Part shown: positions 1 through 8,106 of the stretch, piece after piece
How the letters are laid out: the number at the start of each line of letters is the position of its first letter
Numbering within the stretch: position 1 is the stretch's first letter
Origin: an uncultured Serinicoccus sp.
GTDB lineage: Bacteria > Actinomycetota > Actinomycetes > Actinomycetales > Dermatophilaceae
NCBI RefSeq assembly: GCF_947487915.1
Contig: NZ_CANKYH010000003.1
Coordinates: 310,001-374,000 of the forward strand
Direction: 5' to 3'
Length of the DNA: 64,000 nt
Translations under genes and position numbers: made by a program
The notes under the pieces: generated by a model
Told to the model about the DNA's origin: nothing
The model's input: the letters and a program-made list of their open reading frames with translations, nothing else
Databases searched by the model: none

Positions 1-2
1 CC

Positions 3-827
3 GCCACGAGGAGGCTCGCAGCCGTGAGCCTGAGCGTGACCCTGAGCCTGGTGGGGCTCTCCGCCTGCGGTGGCTCCGACGACTCCGGTGACACCGACGC
101 GGCGAGCAGCAGCTCCCCCGCCGGGTCCGACGACGCGGCCAGCAGCAGCGCCCCCGCCCCGGCCGCACCGGACGCCATGCCGGAGCCCGACCTGGAGCAG
201 ATCCCGGACCCGGTGGCCACGGTCAACGGTCAGGACGTGACGAAGGAGGAGTTCGTCACCTACTACGAGAGCCAGTTCGCCAGCGCTGCCGGCCAGGCGC
301 AGATGAGCGGTGAGGAGCTGGACGAGGAGCAGCTGCAGCAGGACACCCTCGAGGTGGTCGTCGACAGCGTGCTGCTGCGCCAGGCCGCCGAGGAGGAGGG
401 CCTGGACCCCTCCGACGACGAGGTCGACACCCTGCTCGAGGAGCTGGCCACGGGCAACGGCCTGGAGTCGGTCGACCAGTTCCTGGAGGTGCTCGAGCAG
501 CAGGGCATGGACGAGGAGACCGCGCGCCGGGAGGCGGCCAGCCAGCTCGCCATCCAGGCCTACGTCGAGCAGGAGGCACCCGTCGAGGAGCCCTCCGAGG
601 AGGAGCTGCGCGCCTACTACGACGAGCTCGTCGCCCAGCAGGAGGACGCCGGGGGCGGCGAGGACGACGCCGCCGGGACGGCCGCCCCGCAGCAGCCCGA
701 GATCCCCGAGTTCGACCAGGTCCGGGACCAGCTCGCCCAGCAGCTGCAGTCCGAGGAGCAGGCCGCGGCCACCGACGAGCTGGTGGCCGGCCTGCGCGAG
801 GACGCGGAGATCACCAGCAACCTCTGA
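3..827 (+). CDS. SurA-N-like periplasmic chaperone lipoprotein (5' end outside window)
   Basis: Probable cell-envelope folding factor. The frame is already open at the window edge, and codons before the GTG at 24 encode a basic stretch (TRRLAAV) leading into a hydrophobic segment and the lipobox LSAC. The real start therefore probably lies upstream of base 1, and the GTG at 24 would cut the signal peptide's charged region. After the lipid-anchor Cys comes a Ser/Ala/Pro/Asp-rich linker. A SurA N-terminal-type domain follows, with the characteristic VATVNGQDVTKEEF strand-turn-helix and a long acidic helical region. The C-terminal helix (FDQVRDQLAQQLQSEEQ) also resembles SurA. No parvulin catalytic domain is visible, so chaperone activity is more likely than prolyl isomerase activity. 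It converges on the symporter gene at 846. Confidence 0.7.
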   Translation, partial: ATRRLAAVSLSVTLSLVGLSACGGSDDSGDTDAASSSSPAGSDDAASSSAPAPAAPDAMPEPDLEQIPDPVATVNGQDVTKEEFVTYYESQFASAAGQAQMSGEELDEEQLQQDTLEVVVDSVLLRQAAEEEGLDPSDDEVDTLLEELATGNGLESVDQFLEVLEQQGMDEETARREAASQLAIQAYVEQEAPVEEPSEEELRAYYDELVAQQEDAGGGEDDAAGTAAPQQPEIPEFDQVRDQLAQQLQSEEQAAATDELVAGLREDAEITSNL

Positions 828-845
828 GCCCGCAGGCCCTCCGGC

Positions 846-2357
846 TCACGCGGTGAGGTCCTCCGGGGTATGCAGCCGCACCAGCGTGCGCGCGGCACCC
901 CGGGGGATCCCCTGTGGGGTCAGCAGCGAGACCACCACCATGACGACACCGACCAGCGGCACGATCCACGCCGCCGGCTGGGCGAGCAGCGCGTCCGCCC
1001 AGCCGCGCCGGTCCCCGGCGAGCACGGTCACCGCGACCGCGCCGATGGCCAGGACGGCACCCGTCACCAGCCCGGCCGTGGCGCCCTGCACCGACAGCCG
1101 CGGCCACCACACCCCCAGCGCCAGCAGCGGGAAGAACGTCGAGGCGGCGATGACGAAGGCCAGGGTGACGAACGCCGCCAGCGGGACCTCGGGGAAGACG
1201 CCCACCCCGGCGAAGGGCACGAGCACCGCGACCACGGCGGCGATCCGGAAGCCCGCCACCTCGGAGTGGTCTCCGGGCACCGCACGGGCGAGCAGAGGCC
1301 GCACGACGTCCTGGTTGAGCACCCCGGTCACCGCGAGCGCCAGCCCCGACGACGTCGAGAGGAAGGCCGCGAACGCGCCGCCGGTCAGCGCGGCGAGCAG
1401 CACCTCACCGCCCACCCCGGGCAGCACCTCCGCCGGCAGCCGCAGGACCACCGTGTCCGCCCGCACCCCGGGCCCCAGGGTGGGCAGATAGGCCCGGCCG
1501 AGCACGGCATACACCACCGTGACGACGTAGAACAGGCCGAGGAGCACGAGCACCCGCACCGTCGTCGCCCGGGCGGCGGTGCCGTCCGGGTTGGTGTAGT
1601 AGCGCACCACGACGTGCGGCAGCCCCATCGTCCCGAGCGCCAGCGCCAGCAGCAGCGAGAGGGTGCGGTAGAGCCCGTGCCCTCCGGTCTGCGGGCCGCT
1701 GCCCGGCAGCACCCACGACTCGGTGACCTCCAGCCCCGGTCCCTGCGTCCCCCACCACACGGCGAGCAGCACCCCGGCGGGGATGGCCAGCGCGGAGAGC
1801 TTGATCCAGTACTGCACGGCCTGCACGAGCGTGATCGAGCGCATCCCGCCGGCCGCCACGGAGAGCACGACCACCCCGACCACGAGCACCGGACCCAGCC
1901 ACAGCGGGGCCCCCGAGACGAGCCGCAGGGTGAAGCCCGCGCCCTGCAGCTGCGGCAGCAGGTAGAGCCAGCCGATGAAGACGACGAGGACCGAGCACAG
2001 GTGCCGCACCGAGCGGGACTCCAGGCGGGCCTCGGCGAAGTCGGGCAACGTGTAGGCCCCGGACCGGCGCAGCGGGGCGGCGACGAGCACGAGCAGCACG
2101 AGGTAGCCGACGGTGTAGCCGACCGGGTACCACAGCGCGTCCACCCCCTGGTCGTAGATCAGCCCGGCGACCCCGAGGAAGCTGGCGGCCGAGAGGTACT
2201 CCCCCCCGATCGCGGCGGCGTTGCGCTGCGGGGAGACGGCGCGTCCGGCGACGTAGAAGTCGCTGGTGCGCCGGGACAGCCGCAGCCCGAAGGCGCTGAG
2301 CGCGACGGTGACGAGGCAGACGAGGAGCACGGCCGCCCCGGCCGGGCTGGGGGCCAC
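846..2357 (-). CDS. Sodium/solute symporter (SSS family, acetate/monocarboxylate permease-like)
   Basis: A 503-residue integral membrane protein with about 13 hydrophobic segments. It has the SSS-family look of ActP/MctC-type carboxylate permeases: an early RRTSDFYVAGR motif, GGEYLSAASFLG in the next helix, and SITLVQAVQYWIK further on. I place the start at the GTG at 2357. It lies two bases after the stop of the preceding gene, with GGGAG about eight bases upstream. The open frame extends further 5', but that part is basic, non-hydrophobic and overlaps the neighbour. It is the last gene of a unit running kinase, LytTR regulator, small membrane protein, symporter. By analogy with such units the symporter may be the regulated output. 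The substrate (acetate, pyruvate or another monocarboxylate) is inference. Confidence 0.8.
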   Translation of the reverse strand: MAPSPAGAAVLLVCLVTVALSAFGLRLSRRTSDFYVAGRAVSPQRNAAAIGGEYLSAASFLGVAGLIYDQGVDALWYPVGYTVGYLVLLVLVAAPLRRSGAYTLPDFAEARLESRSVRHLCSVLVVFIGWLYLLPQLQGAGFTLRLVSGAPLWLGPVLVVGVVVLSVAAGGMRSITLVQAVQYWIKLSALAIPAGVLLAVWWGTQGPGLEVTESWVLPGSGPQTGGHGLYRTLSLLLALALGTMGLPHVVVRYYTNPDGTAARATTVRVLVLLGLFYVVTVVYAVLGRAYLPTLGPGVRADTVVLRLPAEVLPGVGGEVLLAALTGGAFAAFLSTSSGLALAVTGVLNQDVVRPLLARAVPGDHSEVAGFRIAAVVAVLVPFAGVGVFPEVPLAAFVTLAFVIAASTFFPLLALGVWWPRLSVQGATAGLVTGAVLAIGAVAVTVLAGDRRGWADALLAQPAAWIVPLVGVVMVVVSLLTPQGIPRGAARTLVRLHTPEDLTA

Positions 2358-2359
2358 GC

Positions 2360-2746
2360 TCAGCGCTCCCGGGCCACGGCCGAGAGCCGCCGCTCGATCC
2401 GCGTCGCCGCGCGGGTGTACCACGCGGCCACCGCGACGAGGACGGGGTAGACGAGGACGGCGAGCACCGGCCACACCACCGGCACCCCCGCGACCTGCAC
2501 CGACCGGGCGGCGGGGAGCACGGCATACAGGACGGGTATGCCGCCCAGCACCACCGCGAGCCCGGCCAGCACCCCGAGCGCGAGGCGGAGCTGGGCCCGC
2601 AGCAGCCCGCGCAGGTAGAGCTCGCCGGCACCGGTCTGCTCGACCAGCGCGGCGGCCATCGGGCGGCGGCGGGCGGTCGCGGCCTCGCGCCGCGAGGAGG
2701 TGACCCGGACCCGCGCCTCGAGGTGCGGCGGCGTCCCCTCGCTCAC
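2360..2746 (-). CDS. Small two-helix membrane protein, symporter partner
   Basis: 128 residues: a basic N-terminal cytoplasmic part, then two hydrophobic segments (about residues 57-78 and 88-108) and a basic tail. The GTG start overlaps the stop of the response regulator gene as GTGA, and the stop sits directly before the symporter start, so the three genes are probably translationally coupled. The position resembles the small DUF485/MctB-type proteins encoded next to acetate and monocarboxylate symporters. I do not see a diagnostic motif and assign it on context. A role in assembly or activity of the symporter is inference. Confidence 0.6.
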   Translation of the reverse strand: MSEGTPPHLEARVRVTSSRREAATARRRPMAAALVEQTGAGELYLRGLLRAQLRLALGVLAGLAVVLGGIPVLYAVLPAARSVQVAGVPVVWPVLAVLVYPVLVAVAAWYTRAATRIERRLSAVARER

Positions 2747-3510
2747 GCGCCCTCGCCGAGGACGCGCTCGCGCACGGTGCGGGCGTGCCGACGCGCCACC
2801 GGCAGCTCAGGGCCGTCGGGCAGCAGCCGCAGGCTGAGGCGTCCCTGCGCCTGGCGCACCTGACCGACGTGGGCGAGGTTGACCAGGGTGGATCGATGGA
2901 TCCGGATGAAGCCGGCCGCGGCCCAGCGCTCCTCGAGGGTGGTGAGCGGCAGCCGCAGCAGGTGCGACGCGGAGCCGGTGAAGAGGCGCACGTAGTCGCC
3001 CTGGGCCTGGACGTAGCGCACCGCCGAGCGCTGGACGAAGCGGGTGACGCCGCCGAGCTCGACCGCGATGCGTTCCTCGGCGGGGTCCGGCGGGGTGCCC
3101 GGGGACCGGCCGGCGACCTCCGCCGGCTCGACCGTCGTGGGGTCGCGCTGCGCGAGGGCCGCGACCACCCGGTCGACGGCCTGGGACAGGCGCGCCGGCG
3201 GCACCGGCTTCATGACGTAGTCGACCGCGCGGACCGCGAAGGCGTCGACCGCGTGCTGCTCGTGCGCGGTGACGAAGACGACCAGCGGCGGCCGGGCGAA
3301 CCGGTTGACCACGCGGGCGAGCTCCATGCCGTCCAGGCCCGGCATGGAGATGTCGGAGAAGACGACGTCGATGTCCCCGTCCTCGAGGGCGCGGAGCGCG
3401 TCGGTGCCCGAGGCCACCGGGTGCACGCTGCCCACCCGGCCGTCCCGCTCCAGCAGGTAGGTCAGCTCGGACAGGGCCGGCGGTTCGTCGTCGACGACGA
3501 GGGCACGCAT
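2743..3510 (-). CDS. LytTR-family response regulator
   Basis: 255 residues. The N-terminal receiver domain has acidic residues D7/D8, phospho-acceptor D53 (FSDISMPGLDG) and the conserved Lys in YVMKP. The C-terminal LytTR DNA-binding domain (about residues 150-250) contains the typical GDYVRLF and FIRIHRSTLVNL segments. It should be phosphorylated by the kinase encoded just upstream (3532-4749) and act as a transcription factor, plausibly on the downstream symporter. A TACCAT -10 hexamer lies six bases before the ATG, which suggests a leaderless transcript of its own even though the gene follows the kinase by only 21 bases. Confidence 0.9.
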   Translation of the reverse strand: MRALVVDDEPPALSELTYLLERDGRVGSVHPVASGTDALRALEDGDIDVVFSDISMPGLDGMELARVVNRFARPPLVVFVTAHEQHAVDAFAVRAVDYVMKPVPPARLSQAVDRVVAALAQRDPTTVEPAEVAGRSPGTPPDPAEERIAVELGGVTRFVQRSAVRYVQAQGDYVRLFTGSASHLLRLPLTTLEERWAAAGFIRIHRSTLVNLAHVGQVRQAQGRLSLRLLPDGPELPVARRHARTVRERVLGEGA

Positions 3511-3531
3511 GGGGTCATGGTAGGGCCGTGT

Positions 3532-4749
3532 TCAGCGGTCGGGATGGACGCCGGGCGCGTACTTCGGCACCCGGAAGGTCACTTTGGTGCCCAGGCCCGG
3601 CGCGGTCTCGACGACCAGTCCGTGCTCGTCGCCGTAGACCTGCCGCAGCCGCGCGTCGACGTTGCCCAGCCCCACGCTGTCGCTGTCGCGGGCGACCGTC
3701 TCCCCGCTGCGGTCGCCGTCGAGGGCGCGCCGGACCAGCTCGGGGTCGGAGCCGACGCCGTCGTCCTCGATGGCGATCTCCGCGAGGTCACCCAGGTCGG
3801 TGCCGGTGATGGTGATGGTCCCGACGCCCTCCTTGTCGGCCAGGCCGTGGCGCACGGCGTTCTCCACCAGGGGCTGCACGGCGAGGTAAGGCACCGCGAC
3901 CGGCAGGACCTCGGGGGCGATGAGCAGGTTGACCCGCAGCCGCTCCCCGAAGCGCGCCTGCTCGAGCACGAGATAGCGCTCGATGTTGCGCAGCTCGTCG
4001 GCGAGCGTCGTGTAGGCGCCGCCGCGACGCAGGGCGTAGCGGGTGAAGTCGGCGAACTCCAGCAGCAGCTCGCGGGCCCGGTCGGGGTCGGTGCGCACGA
4101 AGGAGGCGATGGCGCCCAGGGAGTTGTAGATGAAGTGCGGGCTGATCTGGGCCCGCAGGCTGCGCAGCTCGGCCTCCATCGCGCGGGTGCGCTCGCGGTC
4201 CAGCTCGCCCAGCTCCAGCTGCCCGCTCACCCAGGTCGCGACCTGCTCGGTCGCCCGCGCGAGCCCGGCCGAGGGGCGCGGGGAGTATGCCGCGAGCGCA
4301 CCGATGACGCGGTCGTCCACCACGAGCGGGGCGACCACCCCGGCGCGCACGGGGCACTCGGGCACCTCGCAGGGTAGGTCGGCCCGGGCGAGCACGACGA
4401 CGTCACCGCCCTGCAGCACCCGGTGGGCGTGCCCGGACGCCTGCTCGCGGTGGTGCTCACCCAACCCGCTCCAGGCCAGGGTCTGCTGGCTGTCGCAGAT
4501 CGCGAGGGCGGTGCCGCCCAGCATCATCCGCAGGTGCCGGGCGGCCGGCTCGGCGTGCTCCGGGGTCAGCCCGGCCCGCAGGTTGCGGCCGGCCTGGGCC
4601 CCCGAGCGCAGCGTCTCGTAGGTGATTCGGTCGGTCTCGGAGAGGAAGCCCCGGGCGGCTCGGCGTCGACGCCACCACGACACCAGCCAGACCAGCAGGC
4701 ACGCCGCCAGGACCAGGAGCGCGGTCGGCAGGTGCAGGACTCCGAGCAT
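3532..4749 (-). CDS. LytS/YehU-type sensor histidine kinase
   Basis: 405 residues: one N-terminal membrane helix (about 8-26) followed by a basic stop-transfer, then a GAF-like sensory region (about 60-180) containing a Cys pair in LPCEVPEC. The kinase core belongs to the His_kinase (PF06580) type. The phospho-acceptor is H205 in ISPHFIYNS, the N-box is PLVENAVRHG (N297) and the G-box is EDDGVG. It pairs with the LytTR regulator just downstream. TAGCCT six bases before the ATG predicts leaderless transcription. The Cys pair could bind a metal or respond to redox, but that is speculation. The signal is unknown; sensing of an external carboxylate would fit the adjacent symporter. Confidence 0.9.
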   Translation of the reverse strand: MLGVLHLPTALLVLAACLLVWLVSWWRRRRAARGFLSETDRITYETLRSGAQAGRNLRAGLTPEHAEPAARHLRMMLGGTALAICDSQQTLAWSGLGEHHREQASGHAHRVLQGGDVVVLARADLPCEVPECPVRAGVVAPLVVDDRVIGALAAYSPRPSAGLARATEQVATWVSGQLELGELDRERTRAMEAELRSLRAQISPHFIYNSLGAIASFVRTDPDRARELLLEFADFTRYALRRGGAYTTLADELRNIERYLVLEQARFGERLRVNLLIAPEVLPVAVPYLAVQPLVENAVRHGLADKEGVGTITITGTDLGDLAEIAIEDDGVGSDPELVRRALDGDRSGETVARDSDSVGLGNVDARLRQVYGDEHGLVVETAPGLGTKVTFRVPKYAPGVHPDR

Positions 4750-4807
4750 GGCCGGAGGCTACTCCGTGCGGCGTGACGCGCCGCTCGGGCGCGTGCGAGG
4801 CTGAGCC

Positions 4808-5812
4808 ATGCCCACGGCATACCAGGACCTGGACGAGCTCTCCCAGGTCGAGCTCCTGCACGGGGTGGCGGAGCGCGCCGCACCCCTCTTCGGGCTGAGG
4901 CCCACCGAGGTCCGCCTCGTGCTGCACGGCTTCAACACCACCTTCCGGCTCGACACGCCGGGTGGTGCGGTGGCGATGCGGGTCAACACCAACTCCCTGA
5001 GCTCGGCGGGCAACGTGCAGGCGCAGCAGGCCTGGCAGCACGCCATCCGGCGCGACACCGACGTGCTCGTGCCGGACCCGGTGCCGGTCCGGGACGGCGG
5101 CTACCTCGCTCTGGTGGGGTCGGCCGAGCTGGGTCGGGAGGTCATGGTGACGGCCAGCACCTGGCTCGAGGGGGAGGACCTGGGCACCGTCAGCACCCCC
5201 GAGCAGTGCCGGGCCCTCGGCGGGCTGATGGCGACGCTGCACCGGCACGCGGAGTCCTGGGAGCCCGAGGGGCACCACCGCTTCCCGCGGCTGACGGGGA
5301 CCCTCTTCGGCGACCCGGACCTGCTGACGACGGCCGTCGCCCACGACCGAGGGCTCGCCGCCCTGGTGTCGACGGCCGGGCAGCGGTGCGAGGCCGCCTT
5401 CGCGCGGCTGGCGCAGGAGCCGGCCTTCCCGCTGCACGCCGACCTGCACGGCGGCAACCTCAAGTGGCACGAGCGACGGCTGGCGGTCTTCGACTTCGAC
5501 GACAGCGGGCTCGGGGTGTCGGCGCTGGACCTCGCGATCTGCGCGTTCTACCTGCGAGGTGGCGACGACGAGCACGGTCCGGAGGCCGACGTCCGGCAGG
5601 GGTATGCCGCCCAGCGCCCGCTCCCGGACCTGCCGGCCGAGGACTTCGAGGCGCTGGTGGCTGCCCGTCAGCTGCTGCTCGCCAACAGCATCCTCGCGAG
5701 CACGACCGCGGGCCAGCGGTCCGACGCGGCGGCCTACCTGCGGATCACCGGCGAGCGGCTGCGGCACTGGCTGGGCACCGGCCGGTTCACCCGGGCGGTG
5801 CCCGGCGGCTGA
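4808..5812 (+). CDS. APH/choline-kinase-fold small-molecule kinase
   Basis: 334 residues of the phosphotransferase (APH, PF01636) family. The catalytic loop reads LHADLHGGNLKW (Brenner-type HxDxxxxN) and the metal-binding segment is FDFDDSG. An N-terminal lobe has FNTTFRLDTPGG in the nucleotide-binding position. The sequence resembles SrkA/RdoA-like and homoserine-kinase-II-like enzymes more than antibiotic kinases. The substrate cannot be told from sequence. It is divergent from the LytS kinase gene with 58 bases between, and a GAGGCT hexamer lies five bases before the ATG. It is the first of three unrelated APH-fold genes in the window. Confidence 0.75.
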   Translation: MPTAYQDLDELSQVELLHGVAERAAPLFGLRPTEVRLVLHGFNTTFRLDTPGGAVAMRVNTNSLSSAGNVQAQQAWQHAIRRDTDVLVPDPVPVRDGGYLALVGSAELGREVMVTASTWLEGEDLGTVSTPEQCRALGGLMATLHRHAESWEPEGHHRFPRLTGTLFGDPDLLTTAVAHDRGLAALVSTAGQRCEAAFARLAQEPAFPLHADLHGGNLKWHERRLAVFDFDDSGLGVSALDLAICAFYLRGGDDEHGPEADVRQGYAAQRPLPDLPAEDFEALVAARQLLLANSILASTTAGQRSDAAAYLRITGERLRHWLGTGRFTRAVPGG

Positions 5813-5835
5813 GCAGGCGGGCGGCCCCTCCCCCG

Positions 5836-5855
5836 CGCCGGCCGACGAGCCGGCG
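5836..5855. terminator. Short bidirectional hairpin between convergent genes
   Basis: CGCCGGC at 5836-5842 pairs with GCCGGCG at 5849-5855 around a six-base loop, between the converging kinase and MFS genes. There is no T-tract on either side, so terminator function is a guess. Confidence 0.35.
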
Positions 5856-5856
5856 G

Positions 5857-7506
5857 TCAGCCCTGGTCGGCGGGCGCGTCCTCGAGGGTCTCCTTGAGCG
5901 GCACGTGCTTGATCATCGCCGTGGCGACGAAGACCAGCGCCAGGATGGGCAGGCCGATGAGGAAGGCCCCGTGCAGCTGGTCGGCCAGCCCGGCGCGCAG
6001 CGCCTGCTCCACCACCGGCGGCACGTCGCCGAGCGAGCCGGGGTCGAGGACCGCTCCCACGTCCAGGGTGCCGGCCTGCGCGGCGGCCTGGTCGCGTATC
6101 TGCGCCGGCAGGTGCGAGGCGACGGCCGCGCCGAGCCCGCCGGTCATGATCGAGCCGTAGACCGCGATGCCGACGGTGGAGCCGATGTTGCGGCTGAACT
6201 GCGTCGTCGCGGTGGCGACCCCGAGGTCGCGCCGGGCGACGACGTTCTGGACGACGAGGGTGAACTGCTGCATCGCCATACCGAGGCCGACGCCCACGAC
6301 CGCCATCGACCCGAAGAGCTCCCACGGGCTGGAGGTCTCGGACAGCAGCGTCAGCAGCCACACCCCCGAGGCCATGACGGCGACGCCGGTGAGCATGAAC
6401 GGCTTGTAGTGCCCCGTCTTGGTCACCAGCAGCCCGGTGAGGATGCCCATGACGATGAGGCCCAGCATCATCGGCATGAGGATGAGCCCGGACTGCGTGG
6501 CGTCCACGCCGAGCACGCCCTGCGCGAAGACCGGGATGTAGATGATCGACCCGAACATCACCATCGCCAGGCCGAGACCGGCGACGTTGGCCCAGCTGAA
6601 GACGCTGATCCGGAAGAGGCGCAGCGGCAGCAGCGGCTCGCTCGCCCGCAGCTCGACGCCGACGAAGGCGGCCGCGGTGACCAGCCCCAGGCCGTAGAGA
6701 CCGAGGACCTGCCAGGAGGCCCACGGGTAGGTCGTGCCGCCCCAGCTCGTGGCGAGCAGGATGGAGACCATCGCCACGGACAGCGTGACGATCCCGGCGA
6801 CGTCGATCTTCGCCTCGCGCCGCTGGTGCGGCAGGTGCATGTGCCGCAGGACGAACCACAGGGTGAGCAGCCCGACCGGCAGGGTGGTGAAGAACAGCCA
6901 GCGCCACCCGAGGTGGTCGGTGATGAGGCCACCGGCGAGCGGCCCGGCCACGGAGGTGACGCCGAAGACGGCGCCCATGAGGCCTTGGTACTTGCCGCGC
7001 TGCCGGGCCGGGATGATGTCGCCGATGATGGTCTGCGACAGGGGCATGAGCGTGCCCATGCCGGCGCCCTGGATGGCGCGGCCGGCGACGAGCATCCAGA
7101 AGCTCCCGGCCAGGCCGGAGACGATCGAGCCGACCATGAAGATGACGAGCCCGGCCAGGTAGAAGGTCTTGCGGCCGTAGAGGTCGGACAGCTTGCCGAC
7201 GACCGGGACGACCACGGCCGAGACGAGCATGGCAGCGGTCGCGACCCACGAGTAGTGGCTCATCCCGCCCAGGTCGGCGACGATCTGCGGCAGCGCCGGG
7301 CCGACGATGGTCTGGCTGATCGAGGCGACGAACATGCCCATCATCAGGCCGGCGAAGACGATCTTGTGCTCCCGGCTGAGCCGGAAGGCGGGGGCGGCGG
7401 AGGCCGTCGGGTCGACGGCGGTCGCCGTGGTCGAGGGGACGGTGGTCGAGGGGGTGTCGCCCTCGGTGTCGACGGGCCGGCGGCCCGTGCTGGTGCTGGC
7501 GGTCAT
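5857..7506 (-). CDS. DHA2-type MFS multidrug efflux transporter
   Basis: 549 residues with a 14-helix layout as in EmrB/QacA/LfrA transporters. Motif A is GKLSDLYGRKT after helix 2, and the motif C region is GAVFGVTSVAGPLAGG in helix 5. A hydrophilic Ser/Thr-rich N-terminus of about 45 residues precedes helix 1. I chose the ATG at 7506 because the open frame upstream runs through the MarR gene in another frame and is not protein-like. The gene lies 62 bases downstream of the MarR-family gene on the same strand, so repression by that MarR and induction by a toxic compound is the likely logic. Substrates are unknown. Confidence 0.88.
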   Translation of the reverse strand: MTASTSTGRRPVDTEGDTPSTTVPSTTATAVDPTASAAPAFRLSREHKIVFAGLMMGMFVASISQTIVGPALPQIVADLGGMSHYSWVATAAMLVSAVVVPVVGKLSDLYGRKTFYLAGLVIFMVGSIVSGLAGSFWMLVAGRAIQGAGMGTLMPLSQTIIGDIIPARQRGKYQGLMGAVFGVTSVAGPLAGGLITDHLGWRWLFFTTLPVGLLTLWFVLRHMHLPHQRREAKIDVAGIVTLSVAMVSILLATSWGGTTYPWASWQVLGLYGLGLVTAAAFVGVELRASEPLLPLRLFRISVFSWANVAGLGLAMVMFGSIIYIPVFAQGVLGVDATQSGLILMPMMLGLIVMGILTGLLVTKTGHYKPFMLTGVAVMASGVWLLTLLSETSSPWELFGSMAVVGVGLGMAMQQFTLVVQNVVARRDLGVATATTQFSRNIGSTVGIAVYGSIMTGGLGAAVASHLPAQIRDQAAAQAGTLDVGAVLDPGSLGDVPPVVEQALRAGLADQLHGAFLIGLPILALVFVATAMIKHVPLKETLEDAPADQG

Positions 7507-7568
7507 CAGATCCTTGCTGGGTGGTGCGGTCGAGAGGCCTGGTGGGTGGGCGTGGCCGCCCGGGGCGG

Positions 7569-8006
7569 TCAGGGCGACTGACCGGAGGTATGCGTGCCGC
7601 GAGCCGACTCCAGCGAGTCGGCGAGGCGTCCGAGCAGGTCCGCGAGCTGCGCCTTCTCCGCCTCCGGCCAGTCGGCCAGGGTGTCGGTGACGAGGTCGAC
7701 CCGGCGGGCCCGCTCCCGGGCCAGGGCCTCGCGGCCGGCGTCGGTGAGGCCGAGCACCTGCGCCCGGCGGTCGGCCGGGTCCGGGTGCCGCTCGATGAGG
7801 CCGCGCTCGGCCAGGGAGGCGAGCCGGCGGCTCATGGTCGAGGGGTCCAGCCCCTCGGCCCGGGCCAGGTCGCGGGAGCGGGTGCACTGCTGCCCGGCCA
7901 GGTGGACCAGGACCGCACCGTCGGTGCGCGAGAGGTCCCCCTCCCGCTCGCGCAGGATGCGGCCCATGGCGGTGAAGGTCCGCGCCAGCTCCTCGGATAG
8001 TTGCAT
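7569..8006 (-). CDS. MarR-family transcriptional repressor
   Basis: 145 residues with the MarR winged helix-turn-helix: DLARAEGLDPSTMSRRLASL as recognition region, ERGLIERHPDPADRRAQVLGLT as wing with the conserved DRR, and N- and C-terminal dimerisation helices. Start choice: the ATG at 8006 gives the normal MarR N-terminus. Its only upstream signal is a TATGAT -10 nine bases before, so the mRNA would be nearly leaderless. An alternative GTG at 8045 adds 13 residues. A near-perfect palindrome covers this -10 and the start codon, which points to autorepression. The MFS gene downstream is the expected target. Confidence 0.88.
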   Translation of the reverse strand: MQLSEELARTFTAMGRILREREGDLSRTDGAVLVHLAGQQCTRSRDLARAEGLDPSTMSRRLASLAERGLIERHPDPADRRAQVLGLTDAGREALARERARRVDLVTDTLADWPEAEKAQLADLLGRLADSLESARGTHTSGQSP

Positions 8007-8023
8007 GATGCACACATCATACA
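8002..8023. promoter_or_regulatory. Palindromic MarR operator over the marR start
   Basis: TGCATGATG, four bases (CACA), then CATCATACA: 9-bp arms with one mismatch. It overlaps the TATGAT -10 element and the ATG of the MarR-family gene. Size and arm length fit MarR dimer sites. Autoregulation is inferred from position. Confidence 0.65.
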
Positions 8024-8106
8024 CCCGGGCGGTGTCGTCACGCACGCCCGTCGGTGCGGGGTACTAGCGTGAGAGGGGTCAGGTCGCACGGGTCGAGGGA
8101 GTCCGG

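Noticed and set aside
7507..8013. N-terminal extension of the MFS gene through the MarR region
   Set aside because: The translated extension is Arg/Pro/Gly-rich, is read in a different frame from the MarR gene, and the DHA2 family start fits ATG 7506.
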